DNA of 64,000 nucleotides from Cylindrodendrum hubeiense (lineage: Eukaryota > Ascomycota > Sordariomycetes > Hypocreales > Nectriaceae): assembly GCA_014621425.1 (NCBI GenBank), contig JAANBB010000012.1, positions 301,906 to 365,905 of the forward strand, read 5' to 3'. Numbering within the stretch: position 1 is the first letter of the stretch; the number at the start of each line of letters is the position of its first letter. A model generated the notes under the pieces. It saw only the letters and a program-made list of their open reading frames with translations, was not told the origin of the DNA and searched no databases. Positions 21,949 to 33,239 of this stretch are shown in pieces. A program made the translations under genes and the position numbers.

Positions 21949-23486
21949 ATGATGCAGGAGGTGAGAGACACGCTAGGCGCCATCGGCATGGGCGTCTCCG
22001 TGGTCGATTCCGCCGCCAACACCACGGGCATCAAGGCTCGCTACATTCCTGTTAGCCAGCTGCCGACGACGCCGCTCCAGCAGGGCGCCATCGCCATCAT
22101 CTTCCTGATGACCTTTCTGGCGTTGACCCTATGGGGCTTCCGCGTTTACTCGCGCATAACGACGAAGCAGTTTGGAATTGGTACGTGCTTGACTCAACCG
22201 ACGATCGGTCCTCCTTTGGACATGGTCATCCCATGAAGCCTCGTCCGCTAACCAGCCATTTGCTCTCTAGATGACTGGCTTGTCACAGCCGCCATGGTTC
22301 GTTGGAACTTTACCCAGTTATTGCCGGAACGTGCACTGATCATGTCCCTCCACTAGGCCTTCTCCGTGGCGATGCTTGTTCCCAACTACATGTGTAAGTT
22401 AAGCTGAACTCTGGGTGACAGCGCCTTGTCTCTAACCGCACGTTTGCAGTCTTCAAGTACGACTACACCGGCTTCCCGACCAAGACACTACCCAAAACAT
22501 ATGATGTAGAGCCTGTGTTATTTTGGAACTGGATCATGCAGGTCCTCTACAACCCGATCCTTGCCTTGATCAAGTCGTCAATCCTCATCTTCCTGCTAAG
22601 GCTAGGAGGTCATCGTCGAAGCATTCGATGGTGTATCTACGCCCTCAACACGTTCAATGTTGCTCTCGGCATTGCCATTTTCCTTACCGTCATCTTCCAG
22701 ACCATCCCTATCAACGCATACTGGGATCTCTCGGTTGAGAAGCACCGACAGGTCGATGGGCCCATGTTCTACATCTCGACAGCCATCATCACCATTGGCA
22801 CTGACTTCCTCGTCCTCCTGATTCCGTTCTGGGTTTTCCTGGGGCTGCGAATGCGCATGGCCGCCAAGATTGGCTTGATTGTCGTGTTCCTCATCGGTGG
22901 AGTGTAAGTGTCTACAAAGCGTGGTTTTCAGGAGATATTTGTCTAACTTGATTGATTACAGGGTTACCGTTGTTGCTATTATCCGCGTCAACGAACTCCG
23001 CAAGAAATTCTACGACCTCGATCCCGACTACGACTCAAGAAACTCCCTCGGAGATACACTAAGTAGCGTTGAAGTCAACCTGGCTATCATGGCCTCCTGC
23101 GGTCCCGCACTGCGCCCGCTGTTCCGTAGAATGTTCCCTGGTCTGTTCTCCAACAAGAGCAGCAATGACAGAGACTACAACACACCAAGCAACAACTACG
23201 CCACGGGTACCAGACGACACACCAATGTCACTGGAAACTTTCCTCTCAAGGATATGGCCAGTGGTAAGACACACACCGAGATCCGTGGCCACTCACCGAA
23301 TGGAAGTGAGGAGGAGATTATGACATACAACGGTATTATCCGAAGTACAACTGTAAGGCACTCCAATGACATAATGTGTTGTATCTGCTTGCTAACAATG
23401 CATAGGTCAACATCAAGTACGACCAGGCGACTTTGGAAGGCAGGGAGTCCAATCCAGACTTTGATGAGCCAGTAAAACCTCGATAA
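21949..23486 (+). CDS. PTH11-type / fungal rhodopsin-domain seven-TM protein
   Basis: Six exons: 21949-22180, 22271-22296, 22357-22393, 22450-22903, 22962-23352, 23406-23486. All joins are in phase, giving 406 aa. The tiny exons 2 and 3 encode DDWLVTAAM and AFSVAMLVPNYM, restoring the family hallmark DDW after FRVYSRITTKQFG. Seven hydrophobic helices follow the usual order; marks include NPILALIKSSILIFLLRLGG, AIFLTVIFQTIPINAYWD, TDFLVLLIPFWVFLGL (the T-D-x-x-x-x-x-x-P motif) and IGLIVVFLIGGVVTVVAIIR. The cytoplasmic tail is Ser/Asn-rich. Homologues are GPCR-like surface proteins such as Pth11 of rice blast, but this one has no CFEM domain. The ligand is unknown. The Ala/Cys-poor N-terminus carries one sequon (NTT). 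Confidence 0.88.
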
Positions 23487-25126
23487 ACGAAATCAATAGT
23501 AGACATTATTAGAGCGACGGTCTAGAACACTTGCTGGGTCTTTTTTAATTAAGTACGGAGCAACTCGGGGGTGGATATCCCCACATCGATCGATCTCATC
23601 TTACCCGGATCATCGAGCTTGGCCGCATGACAGGCAACATGGGATGATTTTGTACATTATGATGAAGAAAATAGTCAGTAAGAGGTGTCAAAGGATGTGA
23701 CGACATATAATAATAATTTTCCAATGTCAACAAAGTTGGTTTTCATGCATGTCACCATATCCTAGGTGGAGCAATTTCATTTAGCTCACGGCTTCTTAGC
23801 TCTGGTTCCACGATTAAGCTTGTGTCTGACCCTCAGCGCAATCACCACAGCTTATCTCGACATTCCACTCTCTATGCTTAATCACTAGTGGCCTTTAAAT
23901 AATTGCACGCTTGAACCTGTTGAATGGTATCACGTGATGATGGCCAAGGAGGGCAACCTGGAACAGCGGAGCTGGTGGTGGTCAGCGATGCAATTGAATA
24001 GAATGAGGTAAAGTAGATGATACAAATATACAGTTACAATCTCAACATTTGGTTCTCAATTATGTGCACTGTTTTTCGCAGCTGCGCTGAGGGTCTTGAG
24101 GATGCGCTTTCGCGATGGATCTAGTTTCGTGGCTATTCGCGCGCACTCAACACCACCGGGTACAGGGTAAGTAAGGGTTGGGTGTAAACCCAGAGAGAAA
24201 GAGAAGATAAAATGCGCACCTTGTTATGAGAATCATCAGTAAATAAATGCATGATTTTTATCCTTTTTGTTTATGGGATATGTAACGATTTGGTGGTGAC
24301 TTTGATGATGTCCAAGTACAGTTATCTGATACAACTTACACGCAGCTTATTCTTATCAATTTAACCGGCATATTATGGACGCGATTATCCAGATTATGTC
24401 AACTAACCATTGGAACATACTTAACCGCTAAAACTGACATTCTCACGATAGAATCCTCCATATCTGCACATCCAATACCATCTAGCGGGTTTTCTCCATT
24501 CCCCCGAAACCAGCTCCAGGGTAGCCGACACATGATTGTCTTGGCGCATCTCAGCTCGGCCCCGCTTAAAGCCCGGTATCTGGAGTATCTGGAGTAACAG
24601 GGGCGCGCCCATGTGGCCGGATAAGGCTTAATCAAGACGCGAGAGCTTTATCTCTTGGCGGCTCAGAACTGGAAGCCTCGACACCCCGGCCTAGGGCGCA
24701 GCAGCGAATCTCGGTATGGCGACTGATAAGCGGCGCAGGCCAGTACGAGGCCGCCATTCGTAGATTGGGTGCTGTTGCTTATCTCGACTCCGGTTCCCGC
24801 CTCGACGCGGTGCCTTGGGCTCCGCAGCTCAGGGCCATTATTGGATTGTGGGGCGTTTTTAGAGGAGCCGCCAAGAACTATCTTGTCGTAAGGGGAGTTG
24901 GGGGTAGTTCGAGGGAGACGGGGACGCCGTGTACGCCGTCAGCCAAGGCCAGGTATAAGTATCTGCCTCCCTGCGTCGTCTTTGCTTGTTTCCGCCTGAC
25001 AGCTTAAGTGGAATCGTTGCAAGTGGACACTTGAGATATCTCGGTCGACCAGACCTTCGAGCCAATTGCACGTGGCGAGGCTGTATACAGCACTTCATCA
25101 AGACCTATCCACCACAGCGAAGCACC
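23487..25126. other. intergenic region upstream of the ammonium transporter
   Basis: This 1.6-kb spacer has no convincing gene. The left half is AT-rich with a pyrimidine/purine mosaic (3' UTR and spacer). The right half is GC-richer and carries the GATA-type sites listed separately. Minus-strand frames at 24399-24635 were examined and show no family resemblance. Confidence 0.45.
24648..24784. promoter_or_regulatory. cluster of HGATAR (AreA/NIT2-type) sites
   Basis: Three HGATAR matches lie within 137 bp: TTATCT at 24648-24653, TGATAAG at 24724-24730 and TTATCT at 24779-24784. They are roughly 345-480 bp upstream of the ammonium transporter ATG. Paired GATA sites bind the nitrogen regulators AreA/NIT2 in filamentous ascomycetes, and Mep2-type permease genes are known targets. 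Binding here is inferred from position and motif only. Confidence 0.42.
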
Positions 25127-26805
25127 ATGTCCGAGATCACACCCATCACCGAGTGGCCCGACTATGCCGTCGACCCTCAGGGCGGCAACCCCATCACCCA
25201 GGATCTCAATGCCCCCTACGACAAGGTATGCTTGGTTGACTTCACCATGTGTGACTACAGCTGACCATTGACCAAGGGCGACCTATGCTGGTTGCTAGTA
25301 TGCACCATCCTGTGCTGGCAGATCACTCCCGCTATCGGCTTCCTGTATGCCGGTATGCATCGACGGAAGTCTGCCTTGACCATGATCCTGCAGTCACTGT
25401 TCTGCGCCTGCGCGTGTGGCATCCAATTCTGGGTCTACGGATACTCCCTTTACCAGTCCCACACCACCAACCCGATCCTCGGTGATCTGTCCCTGGCTGG
25501 GTTGCACAACGTCCTTGCCGCTCCGTCGCTCGCCAACACGGACATCCCTGACATCCTCTGTACGTCTCGGTATCCCCTCGCGATAATTAATTCATATGGC
25601 TAACCATGGTTCCGTGTAGATGCTGCCTTTGGCTTCACCTTCGTCACGGCCACCGCCATGATCTTGGCCGGAGCCATGTTGGAGCGTGGTCGACTCTGGC
25701 CCAGCATGGTCTTCCTACTCTGCTGGACTACCTTCGTCTACTACATGTGAGTGTCATCTCTACCCACACCTGAAACAATGCTGACAATGTACTTCACAGC
25801 CTTGCTTATTGGGAATGGAACCCCAGTGGTTGGTTGTACAAGCTCGGCCTCTACGACTTTGCAGGCTCGGGTCCCGTCCACATCGCCAGTGGCTTCGGCG
25901 CCCTAGCCTGGTCCTTCATGCTGGGCCCTCGCCTCACTGACAAGGCAGAGGAGGCAAAGAAGGGAGTGCACTACAAGCCTCACAACCCCCTGCTCATGTG
26001 CATCGGCACCGTCTTCATCTGGTTCGGATGGTTCGCTTTCAACGGTGCCAGCACTGCTAACCTGAGCCTGCGATCTATCTACGTTGTCGTCAATACAAAC
26101 CTCGCGGCATGTGGCGGTGGTATTGGCTGGGTTGTTCTCGACTATCTTTACACCAAGAAGTTCAGCTTGGTGGGCTTCTGCTCAGGCATCATTTCCGGTC
26201 TGGTCGGAATCACACCGGCTGCAGGTTTCGGTAAGCGCTCATGCTGTGCGACATTGACGAATATCAGACGCTGACCCTGCTATGTATTAGTACCCGTGTA
26301 TGTTGCCGCGCTCATCGGTTTCCTGACATCCATTGTCTGCTTCTACACCGCCAAGTACAAGCATCTCCTCTCCGTCGACGACGGCCTCGATATCTTCGCC
26401 ATCCATGGCGTCGGCGGCTTCTTTGGCGACATTCTCACGGGGCTGTTTGCTGCGCAATTCGTTCCTGCCCTTGATGGTGTCAGCGGTGACGCGTACGCGG
26501 GCGGCTGGTGGAACCACAACTGGCGTCAGCTCGGGCTCCAGCTCGCGGGTGCCACGACATGCGCCGTGTGGTCGTTTGTCATCTCGTGCATCCTGCTGTT
26601 CATCATCAACAGGATCCCTGGCCTTCACATCCGCGCCAGCGAGGAGAGCGAGATCCTCGGCCTCGACTTTGCGTACCTGTCGGACCTGGATTGGGAGGAT
26701 GGGCTGAGGAGCGAACAGAGCATGACCATGACCGAGGGCGTTCGCGGATCTGGCTCATTCAAGGGTGCTGTGCCGCCGATGGTTGAGGAGACGAAGAAGG
26801 ATTAA
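25127..26805 (+). CDS. ammonium transporter of the Mep/Amt/Rh family
   Basis: Five exons: 25127-25225, 25277-25559, 25620-25746, 25800-26230, 26291-26805. All are in phase, giving 484 aa. Eleven hydrophobic helices are expected. Diagnostic blocks: GDLCWLLVCTILCWQITPAI then GFLYAGMHRRKSALTM (the Amt GFFYGG-like start), the signature region LYDFAGSGPVHIASGFGAL, FIWFGWFAFNGAS (compare WFGWFGFN), GIISGLVGITPAAGFV, and DIFAIHGVGGFFGDILTG. Both pore histidines (VHI and IHGVGG) are present, as in Mep2 and bacterial AmtB; yeast Mep1/3-type proteins replace the first. The first half is rather divergent (CACACGIQFWVYGYSLY). The C-terminal cytoplasmic tail is short, with ESEILGLDFAY close to the start of conserved Amt tails. 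It acts in the plasma membrane for NH4+ uptake. The upstream GATA cluster fits nitrogen control. Confidence 0.93.
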
Positions 26806-27840
26806 TTGCGTTGAGAATTTGAGAGTGTCATGGAGGCCAATTGTTTATTCACCGATACACTAGAGGGTACTTTGGTGCTGCGCGTTGCAGCGTAGCATTG
26901 TTCTGAAATAGGGTGTCTCAGACACCGTCATAATTATATCATCACTTACGATCAATTCCCATTACCATACACGACTATAATCTGATATCCCGTGATGGCT
27001 TGTGAATACATAGTCGTGGGTGAGGCCTCCTGGAGCGTGGAAAAGGCGTCGGCGGTCGATCTAGCCTCAGAGATGGCAGCTCGTGGCACAGCAAGCTTGT
27101 TTTAGCTGCATAACCAAGCCGGGATCCACCGGAGCGCGCGGATGATCGATAGAGCTCCAGCACCGTCAGTCCGTCACATCGATGACTTCACCTGACGGCG
27201 TCGCGCTGCCAGCTTAGGCTCACCGGCTCGGCAGTCGCTTTCCGTCGATGGATGGAATCCCGCCTGGAATGACGGCGTCTCGATGCCACTCTGCCACCTC
27301 ATCGTACACATCCAGCCCCTTATCCCATGCCCTCATCTGAGTCGTTATCACTGCTACACTGAAGTGGGGGTGCTGCCACCCTCCAAGATTATCTGAATCC
27401 GGCTAGCGCTCTCGCGACGCGGCGCAAGCCTGCAACCACCACGACAATCTCGTGGCGCATCTTTATCTACCACACGGCCAATTAGCGATCTCTAGATGTG
27501 TTGATCTGAGGTCGTCTCTGGACCATCTCCCCCGCGTTTCGTCCTCCCCCTAACCCGATCAAGTAACCTTTTCCTAACCTTGAGCTCCCGTGCCCCCTCT
27601 TATCCTAACATGTCCCCCTTTGGACTTGATAGACGGGTCGCGGTGCAGATTGACCAGTCATTGCGGCACTTGGTAGTCGTTAATCGCATCCTATCTCCTG
27701 TGGTTGGCTCGCTCCGTCACCGATGGGAGTATGCATAAAAAAGCTAAGTGCTGCTTTCTCATGCGATTACGTTCTTATAACCCGTCACGCCTTATCGCTC
27801 CGCCCGCCGTAGAGCACAAGCCACCTAAACCACACTCACC
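26806..27840. other. intergenic spacer, no gene seen
   Basis: This lies between the transporter stop and the DUF3445 gene ATG. Pyrimidine-rich stretches (CCCCCTAACCC, CCTCTTATCC) and a TATAA-like word near 27776 are consistent with the promoter of the next gene. No coding signal was found. Confidence 0.42.
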
Positions 27841-29391
27841 ATGATGCTTGTCCTCTCTGAAATTACCCAACTCAGCTTGGGCCCTGCATTTCTTGGCATC
27901 GTGCTTTCTTTGGGTGCCATCTCGGTCATCGTCCACACCCTACTCCACAACCGGAAGGCCTTCAGTCGTGTCTCTCAGTTGGCCTCAGAGTCCAAACCCG
28001 AGAAATCCAAGAAGCTCATCGAAGCAGAGTATGTCAAGATATTCCCGCCCTCGCCACGCACGACGCTCCAGCAAGTCAATTCAAAGCTGTGGCCCGCTCC
28101 CAAGGCATTCGACTTGTCGGTCGCACCAAGGTCTTCAATTCTCAAGTTGGACGAAGACTACCGACTGGCCAATCCTTCCAACTATGTTTTCAGCGGTTTC
28201 AGCGTCAGCGACATTCGAATCCTAGGCATCCTCCCAGACTATGCAGCCATTTCTGGAGTTCCGTTGCCATCACCCATCAAGAACTTCAACATCGACAATG
28301 CTGTGGCACGGCCTTATCGGCCATTCCGATGGGCCTACCACCAGACCATGTGTATGTAACGGCAACTAAATTCAAGACGATAACTAATCCATGACGTTCA
28401 TATGTAGCATACAAGAAACTAGAGCCGGACTTTTGGATTGAACTCGAAAGCACCTACGTAGACCGAATTCGTGAGCGTCAAAGACTTTACGCAGAGCATG
28501 GCAAAGATGTGCTTCAGTCGCTACCAGGATCCGAACTCGCTTGCAAAGAGCTCATGGAGATGGTTCTGCAATTCATCTGCGCGCGATACCCAAACCAATT
28601 CGAATTAGTTGGCAACACGTTTGTCAACCACATCCTCAACACCCGACAGGATCTTGGTACAATCGACCCTCTCCTTGTTCTCTTGAACAACGTGCCCGAA
28701 GATTTCGCCATGACTCTACGAGACCCGGAGACCGGTCGCTATGTATTGCGAGCCGGCGTTGTCTGCTCGTCTGTTGGGTGGAACCTCGGAGAGAAGATGG
28801 GCCTTGGACTGCCTGCGATTCATCGCACCGTTCCCGATTACAAGGAGAAGATGGAATTTAGCATGGACCGGTAAGTCGCCATCTAGGTGTTCAAAGAAGT
28901 GAAATTGACTCTGGCCTAGATTTTTCACCAAGATGCCAGCTTCCAGCCCGATCCAGAGGGGATCGTGGGGTCTTGAAATCGGACAACCGCTCTACTTGCC
29001 AGCCGATCATCCTGATTTTAGCCACCGAGAGTCACAGAACCCATCACTGAACCCAGAAGATTTATACCTACGCGTCGACTGGCAGACCCTGCGCCGACTT
29101 CCCCTCTCGGGCGCCATAGTGTTCAACTTCAAAGCGCTATTCACACCCATCACTGAATTCCGGGACGAGCCATATATCCCGTCAATCGTCCTCAAGGTTC
29201 TCAACGAAGGAAAGGAAAACCTCATGAAGTACAAGGGTACCTGGCATGTGGAGCATGTTGCCAAGCCTGCCATGGAGAAGTATGAGAGGGAACAGATTGA
29301 GCAGGGTTTGATTGAGAAAGACTGGAATGTACAGACTTTGGACGCGAGCCCATTTTTCAAGGATTGGGAGAGGAAATGGAGATTGGAATGA
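27841..29391 (+). CDS. DUF3445 / haem-dependent oxidative N-demethylase-like protein
   Basis: Three exons: 27841-28351, 28408-28870, 28920-29391. All are in phase, giving 481 aa. Residues about 10-32 form a hydrophobic N-terminal anchor (LGPAFLGIVLSLGAISVIVH), so the protein is probably ER- or membrane-bound. The rest matches the DUF3445 family (alpha-subunit-like of haem-dependent oxidative N-demethylase, PF11927), including RPFRWAYHQTM, LLNNVPEDFAMTLRDPETG, VCSSVGWNLGEKMGLGLPAI, the HRTVPDYKEKM segment, and YLRVDWQTLRRLPLSGAIVF with HxR/Tyr residues that position the haem in bacterial HODM. In fungi the family is often near secondary-metabolism genes, but no cluster is visible here. The fungal reaction is unknown, and demethylation is an inference from bacterial members. 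GT-AG introns are typical. Confidence 0.82.
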
Positions 29392-30013
29392 GTTATGAAT
29401 GTGTGAGATGACTGATGATGGTATGTCGAAATTATATGGGTAGCATGTGAATAGCGTCTGATTGGGAATTATGTTGATTAAATAATTCCAGCACCAAGTA
29501 CGAGACCATACGCACAGAAAGATCGTAGGAATAAGCACATATAAGCGAAAAGAGAAAATGATTGAAATCTCCGGGTTGTTGCTCTAGCGCTGAGATGTAA
29601 GAGTTGGTTGAGGATTTATCAGGTCCACTTATGCCAGTAACTGACACGGTTGTCATTGAAACGAAGTAACCCCATAGGGCTGACAACATGTAGGTGATAA
29701 ATTATGTCATACTATGAGATACTAGTTGTATGTAAAGCGCTACTTACATACGTACTTAGTGCATACCGATATTATGGAAGGTGACTAAAACAAGACTGGT
29801 GCTTTTCGAAGGCATCGAATGCCAGGTGAAACGCAATCACAAACAAATCTGAAGACTAATCTCATAAGACTTATATAAGTATAAGCATCTATTTTGTATT
29901 TTATATACAAGAGGTAAATACTACGGGTTGTTATTGCTGGAATCTTTGTCTCTTCTGTGTGTAGATAGCAATATCCTAAAACAACTATTTCCCAGAGCTT
30001 GACTCTCTTCTCA
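29392..30013. other. AT-rich convergent intergenic spacer
   Basis: This spacer between converging genes is AT-rich with multiple TATA/ATTATA words. It presumably holds the two 3' UTRs. No gene is seen. Confidence 0.45.
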
Positions 30014-31666
30014 TCATTTAGTCACATTGGTACTCCGAGGGCGGCATGCCCGGCCACTAGTGTGATGTTGGTGGACATGTGTTCCTTTACTTGTTTGCGA
30101 GGTAGCCACAGACGATGCCGAGTGTATAGCAGTGGTGGTCTGAGAGGTAGCCACAGACGATGACGATTGGATAGCAGTGGTGGTTTGAGAGGTAGCCACA
30201 GACGTTGAAGATTGAATAAGAGTGGTGGTCTGAGATGCGGACGAAACCGTGGCCACAAATTCACTAGCCGAACTTTGCAAGGACGAAATGCTTGAAGCCA
30301 CTGCAGCTACTGAGCTGGAAGAGGCTGGCGAAGAAGTAGTGGGGATGGAGGTCGATAGAGCCGAGGAGACAGTGTTTGCCTGCACTGAGGTGCTTGTTGG
30401 AGTTGCCGCAGTCGATTGGCTAGTTGTCGTAGACGCATTCACCGTGTCTCCCAAATGGTGTAGCAGCGAGCCCCAGCCGAGACCGTCATAGTGGCCAGAG
30501 CCCTCACCCCATGATCCTGCTCCGCCTTCAAAGCCGCCGAAGTACTCTAGCGTGTTGTTCAGATACTCTGTGGTCCATGGCGCTTCCAGACCCTTGATTT
30601 GAACATAATGAGCGTACAGGAGCTCCCAGGCAGGTCGGATCGCGCCACGAGAAGCCTCGCTGATGACGTCGTAGCTCACTATGCCATTGGTGTATGACTC
30701 GAAAGGGACGTCGTTTCCAAGGTTGTATCGGGCGAAGTACTCGGCACTATTGTTTCGTCAGTATTGAAGGGTGGTGAACATGATTCGGGAGACAAACCCA
30801 AGCAAGATTCGGTTATCGGCGTAGCCAAACAGGTCCTCACCCTGGTTCCATGCCTGCTGGCCAATCACTCCAAGCAATTGGAAGTCGAGAGCAGAGTGGC
30901 CCTGGTCACGACCTGACTCTTGACCCTGTCCAAGGCTGGTGCCCGTACCCGGCTCCTCGACGATATTGGTGATGCCATTGGAAATAGCACCATTGCCCGT
31001 GCCTGACTTGAAGTACTCCACAGCAAAGTCATAGGCAGTTTGGTTGTCTGTGAGAACACCAATGGCCATGGCTGATGCTAGGTTGCATTGCTCCCAGTTG
31101 GCGAAGAAATGCAGCACGTTGTGCTCAGAGCCCAGTACGTGGTTGAGGAAGTCGAGGTTCATCGGCAGAAAGATGTCTGTCATCATAGACTGGACGGCAG
31201 ACAGGCCGCTTTTGGCAAATGGGGCATAATCCCGTAGAAGTTCGGCCGCGTTCGCTAATTCGTACCCCTGCAGACCAGCTGTGAGGTAGTCATCATCTCC
31301 GCCCCCAGATAGCGACTGCAGCGTCTCCGCCCAGGCCACAAGAATGTCAGCAGCCGCTGCAGCATACTGCTCATCGCCCGAGATCTTCCAACGGACGGCA
31401 AGATTGAAAGCGGCCGCAGCATCGTGCCACAAGAGCTCGCCATTGGTGCTTCGGGACACAATATCAACAGCGTTGTTTGTGTAGGAGGCGTTTGAGAATT
31501 CGAGACTGGTCAGTTTGTTCCACGAACTGAGCCAGGGGTCTTCCTGGGCGGCGATCTTGGTTTTGGCCCGATTGATGTCCTCATCAGTAACCAGCAGGCC
31601 GGGGTGCTGAAAAGCAAAGATTTGGGTAAAAAAGCATACGAGCGTCAAGACGCTGAGTGATGCCAT
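30014..31666 (-). CDS. secreted alginate-lyase-domain protein with Ser/Thr-rich repeat tail
   Basis: Two exons (31666-30798 and 30746-30014) are joined over a 51-nt intron with a CTGAC-type branch site, giving 533 aa. The chosen start MASLSVLTLVCFF begins a clear signal peptide (cleavage near FAF-QHP); an upstream in-frame ATG at 31699 would precede it. Residues about 20-390 match the alginate lyase superfamily (PF05426, alpha/alpha toroid): LLWHDAAAAFNLAVRWKISG, HNVLHFFANWEQCNLASAMA (the NWxxC... helix with catalytic-type Asn/His), and the conserved ESGRDQGHSALDFQLLG, which carries Arg, Asp and His typical of the active site. The last 130 residues are Ser/Thr/Ala-rich, with three near-identical 15-residue repeats, and probably O-glycosylated. 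In fungi the substrate is likely a uronic-acid polymer, not necessarily alginate. There is no GPI signal. Confidence 0.82.
30095..30229 (-). repeat. three 45-bp tandem repeats in the Ser/Thr tail
   Basis: Three adjacent in-frame 15-residue units read TTTLIQSSTSVATSQ, TTTAIQSSSSVATSQ and TTTAIHSASSVATSQ. In DNA the shared block is GAGGTAGCCACAGACG on the plus strand. Such minisatellites commonly vary in number between strains. Confidence 0.8.
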
Positions 31667-33239
31667 GGTGTAAGAATGAATGACGAGAATGAATGACAAA
31701 AATGAATGACTAGAATGAATGCAAGATCTTCGATAGAGGAAACAAAGAATAGGAAAGAAAAAAACGAGGGGGAGCGAATGGTATTATCTACACGAAGGGC
31801 CGAGGGTTCGGTCGCTAACGAAGCGAGAGTATAAAGACGTATCGCCCCCAGGGACTCCATAGATGGCCAGATCGAGAGTAAATTTGGGGCTAAATCCCCT
31901 GTAAGTGCCCAGGTGCGATTCGACGAAACCACTAGAGCTCTGGGCAGGCCCGCAAAATTAGTGCGAGGGTGCACCCCCATGCCAATTCAGGGGCCTGTCA
32001 GAGTACTTGCAATCTGGGCCTACCCAGTTCTGAGACGTGACATGATAGTGCTATTGGTTACCAGTCTCGCCCATCCAAAGATGTGTTTGATATTTAGATT
32101 CTAAATCGCGCGACGTATTGGTGCTGAATAGTTCGTCATGTGGTTGATAGAGTGCCTAAAACATTCCACCACGGGAGCAACTTCCCTGAGCGGGTGTCAG
32201 AGCAAGCGATCATGTTTCTGTTACAGAGGCCGGGGGGGTTATCATCCCATACCCCGGGCGGATCCCAGAAGGCGAGTGCGGTAGCCGAGTTGTTTTGAAT
32301 TAATTTGTGGGTTCAGACGTTCAGCACTACTTCTTTGGGTCTAATGACGGGATCACTGCTTGTCTTGGGGCATTCGGGATCGCCAAGGGTATTTATCTAG
32401 CTACGCGTCACCTCGGCAGCTAATTTCTGACACCAGATAAATGACAGGCATGTCATCAGCGGTCCCCGCCCAGGCCAGTTCGCCATTTTCAATCCAAGGA
32501 GCTTTTTATTGTATATAGGATTGCAATATTTTGTTGAATTGGTGTATAAACCGATAGGTCAAATACCACATCGATAATATGACCTTATCCTGTTCTCACG
32601 AAGCGCAGGCGGCGATCAAAATTTCACACTGGATGGCAAGTTTCAGGCCCATGGCAAGCTCACCATGGCAAGCCTTATTGGGTCGCTTAGTGCCTGGCCC
32701 ACTTACATGTACACGGAAGCGCCGGTTGTTCTGCATCGCTTAGGACCTGCTGCTCGGATTCGCATTGCAGGCGTACAGCTCGCCAGAGAGGTCTACAGGT
32801 CCACTAAATGCTCGGCGTCTAACAATCGTGTCTGACGGTGCCGCTATGTTCGCAGCATTTGAAACAGCTTGAAATAGGCTTTATATAAGTGCCCGTGCGA
32901 TGAAATGAAGAAACAACTAAGATAAAATGTAGTTTTAGGATAAATAAATGCTAATAATTAGCCTTCCTGGATTTCCCCTAATCAAATGTCATATTCAGTG
33001 TATTGCTGGTAATTATCTTTTGAAATCTGTCGGCAGCTCTATTTAGTCGAGGAAGAAGTTCTAGTCCCCCGGGAATAACAACCAGATTTTGTGTATTGTT
33101 CGACGTTCAACCCCGAGACTTCAAATGTTGTGTTCAGGCACATGGAAGATTTTGAGCTGTGGCGGAATGAGAGTATGTAAATCTATCCAGGATCCCATTG
33201 ACTAGTAATAAAATTTTAATGGACAGCAGCGTTTGCTGA
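31667..33239. other. intergenic spacer, no gene seen
   Basis: About 1.6 kb lies between two minus-strand genes. Just upstream of the lyase gene a short motif is repeated (GAATGA near 31675-31720, four times), probably in the 5' UTR. The rest shows no coding signal. Confidence 0.42.

Noticed and set aside
24399..24635. Minus-strand frames with RWYWMCRYGG-like text
   Set aside because: Short, with two competing phases, no splice partner and no family resemblance.
17000..32000. Secondary-metabolite gene cluster
   Set aside because: An FAD oxidase, a DUF3445 protein and an EthD protein are in the window, but there is no PKS, NRPS, terpene cyclase or DMATS backbone gene.
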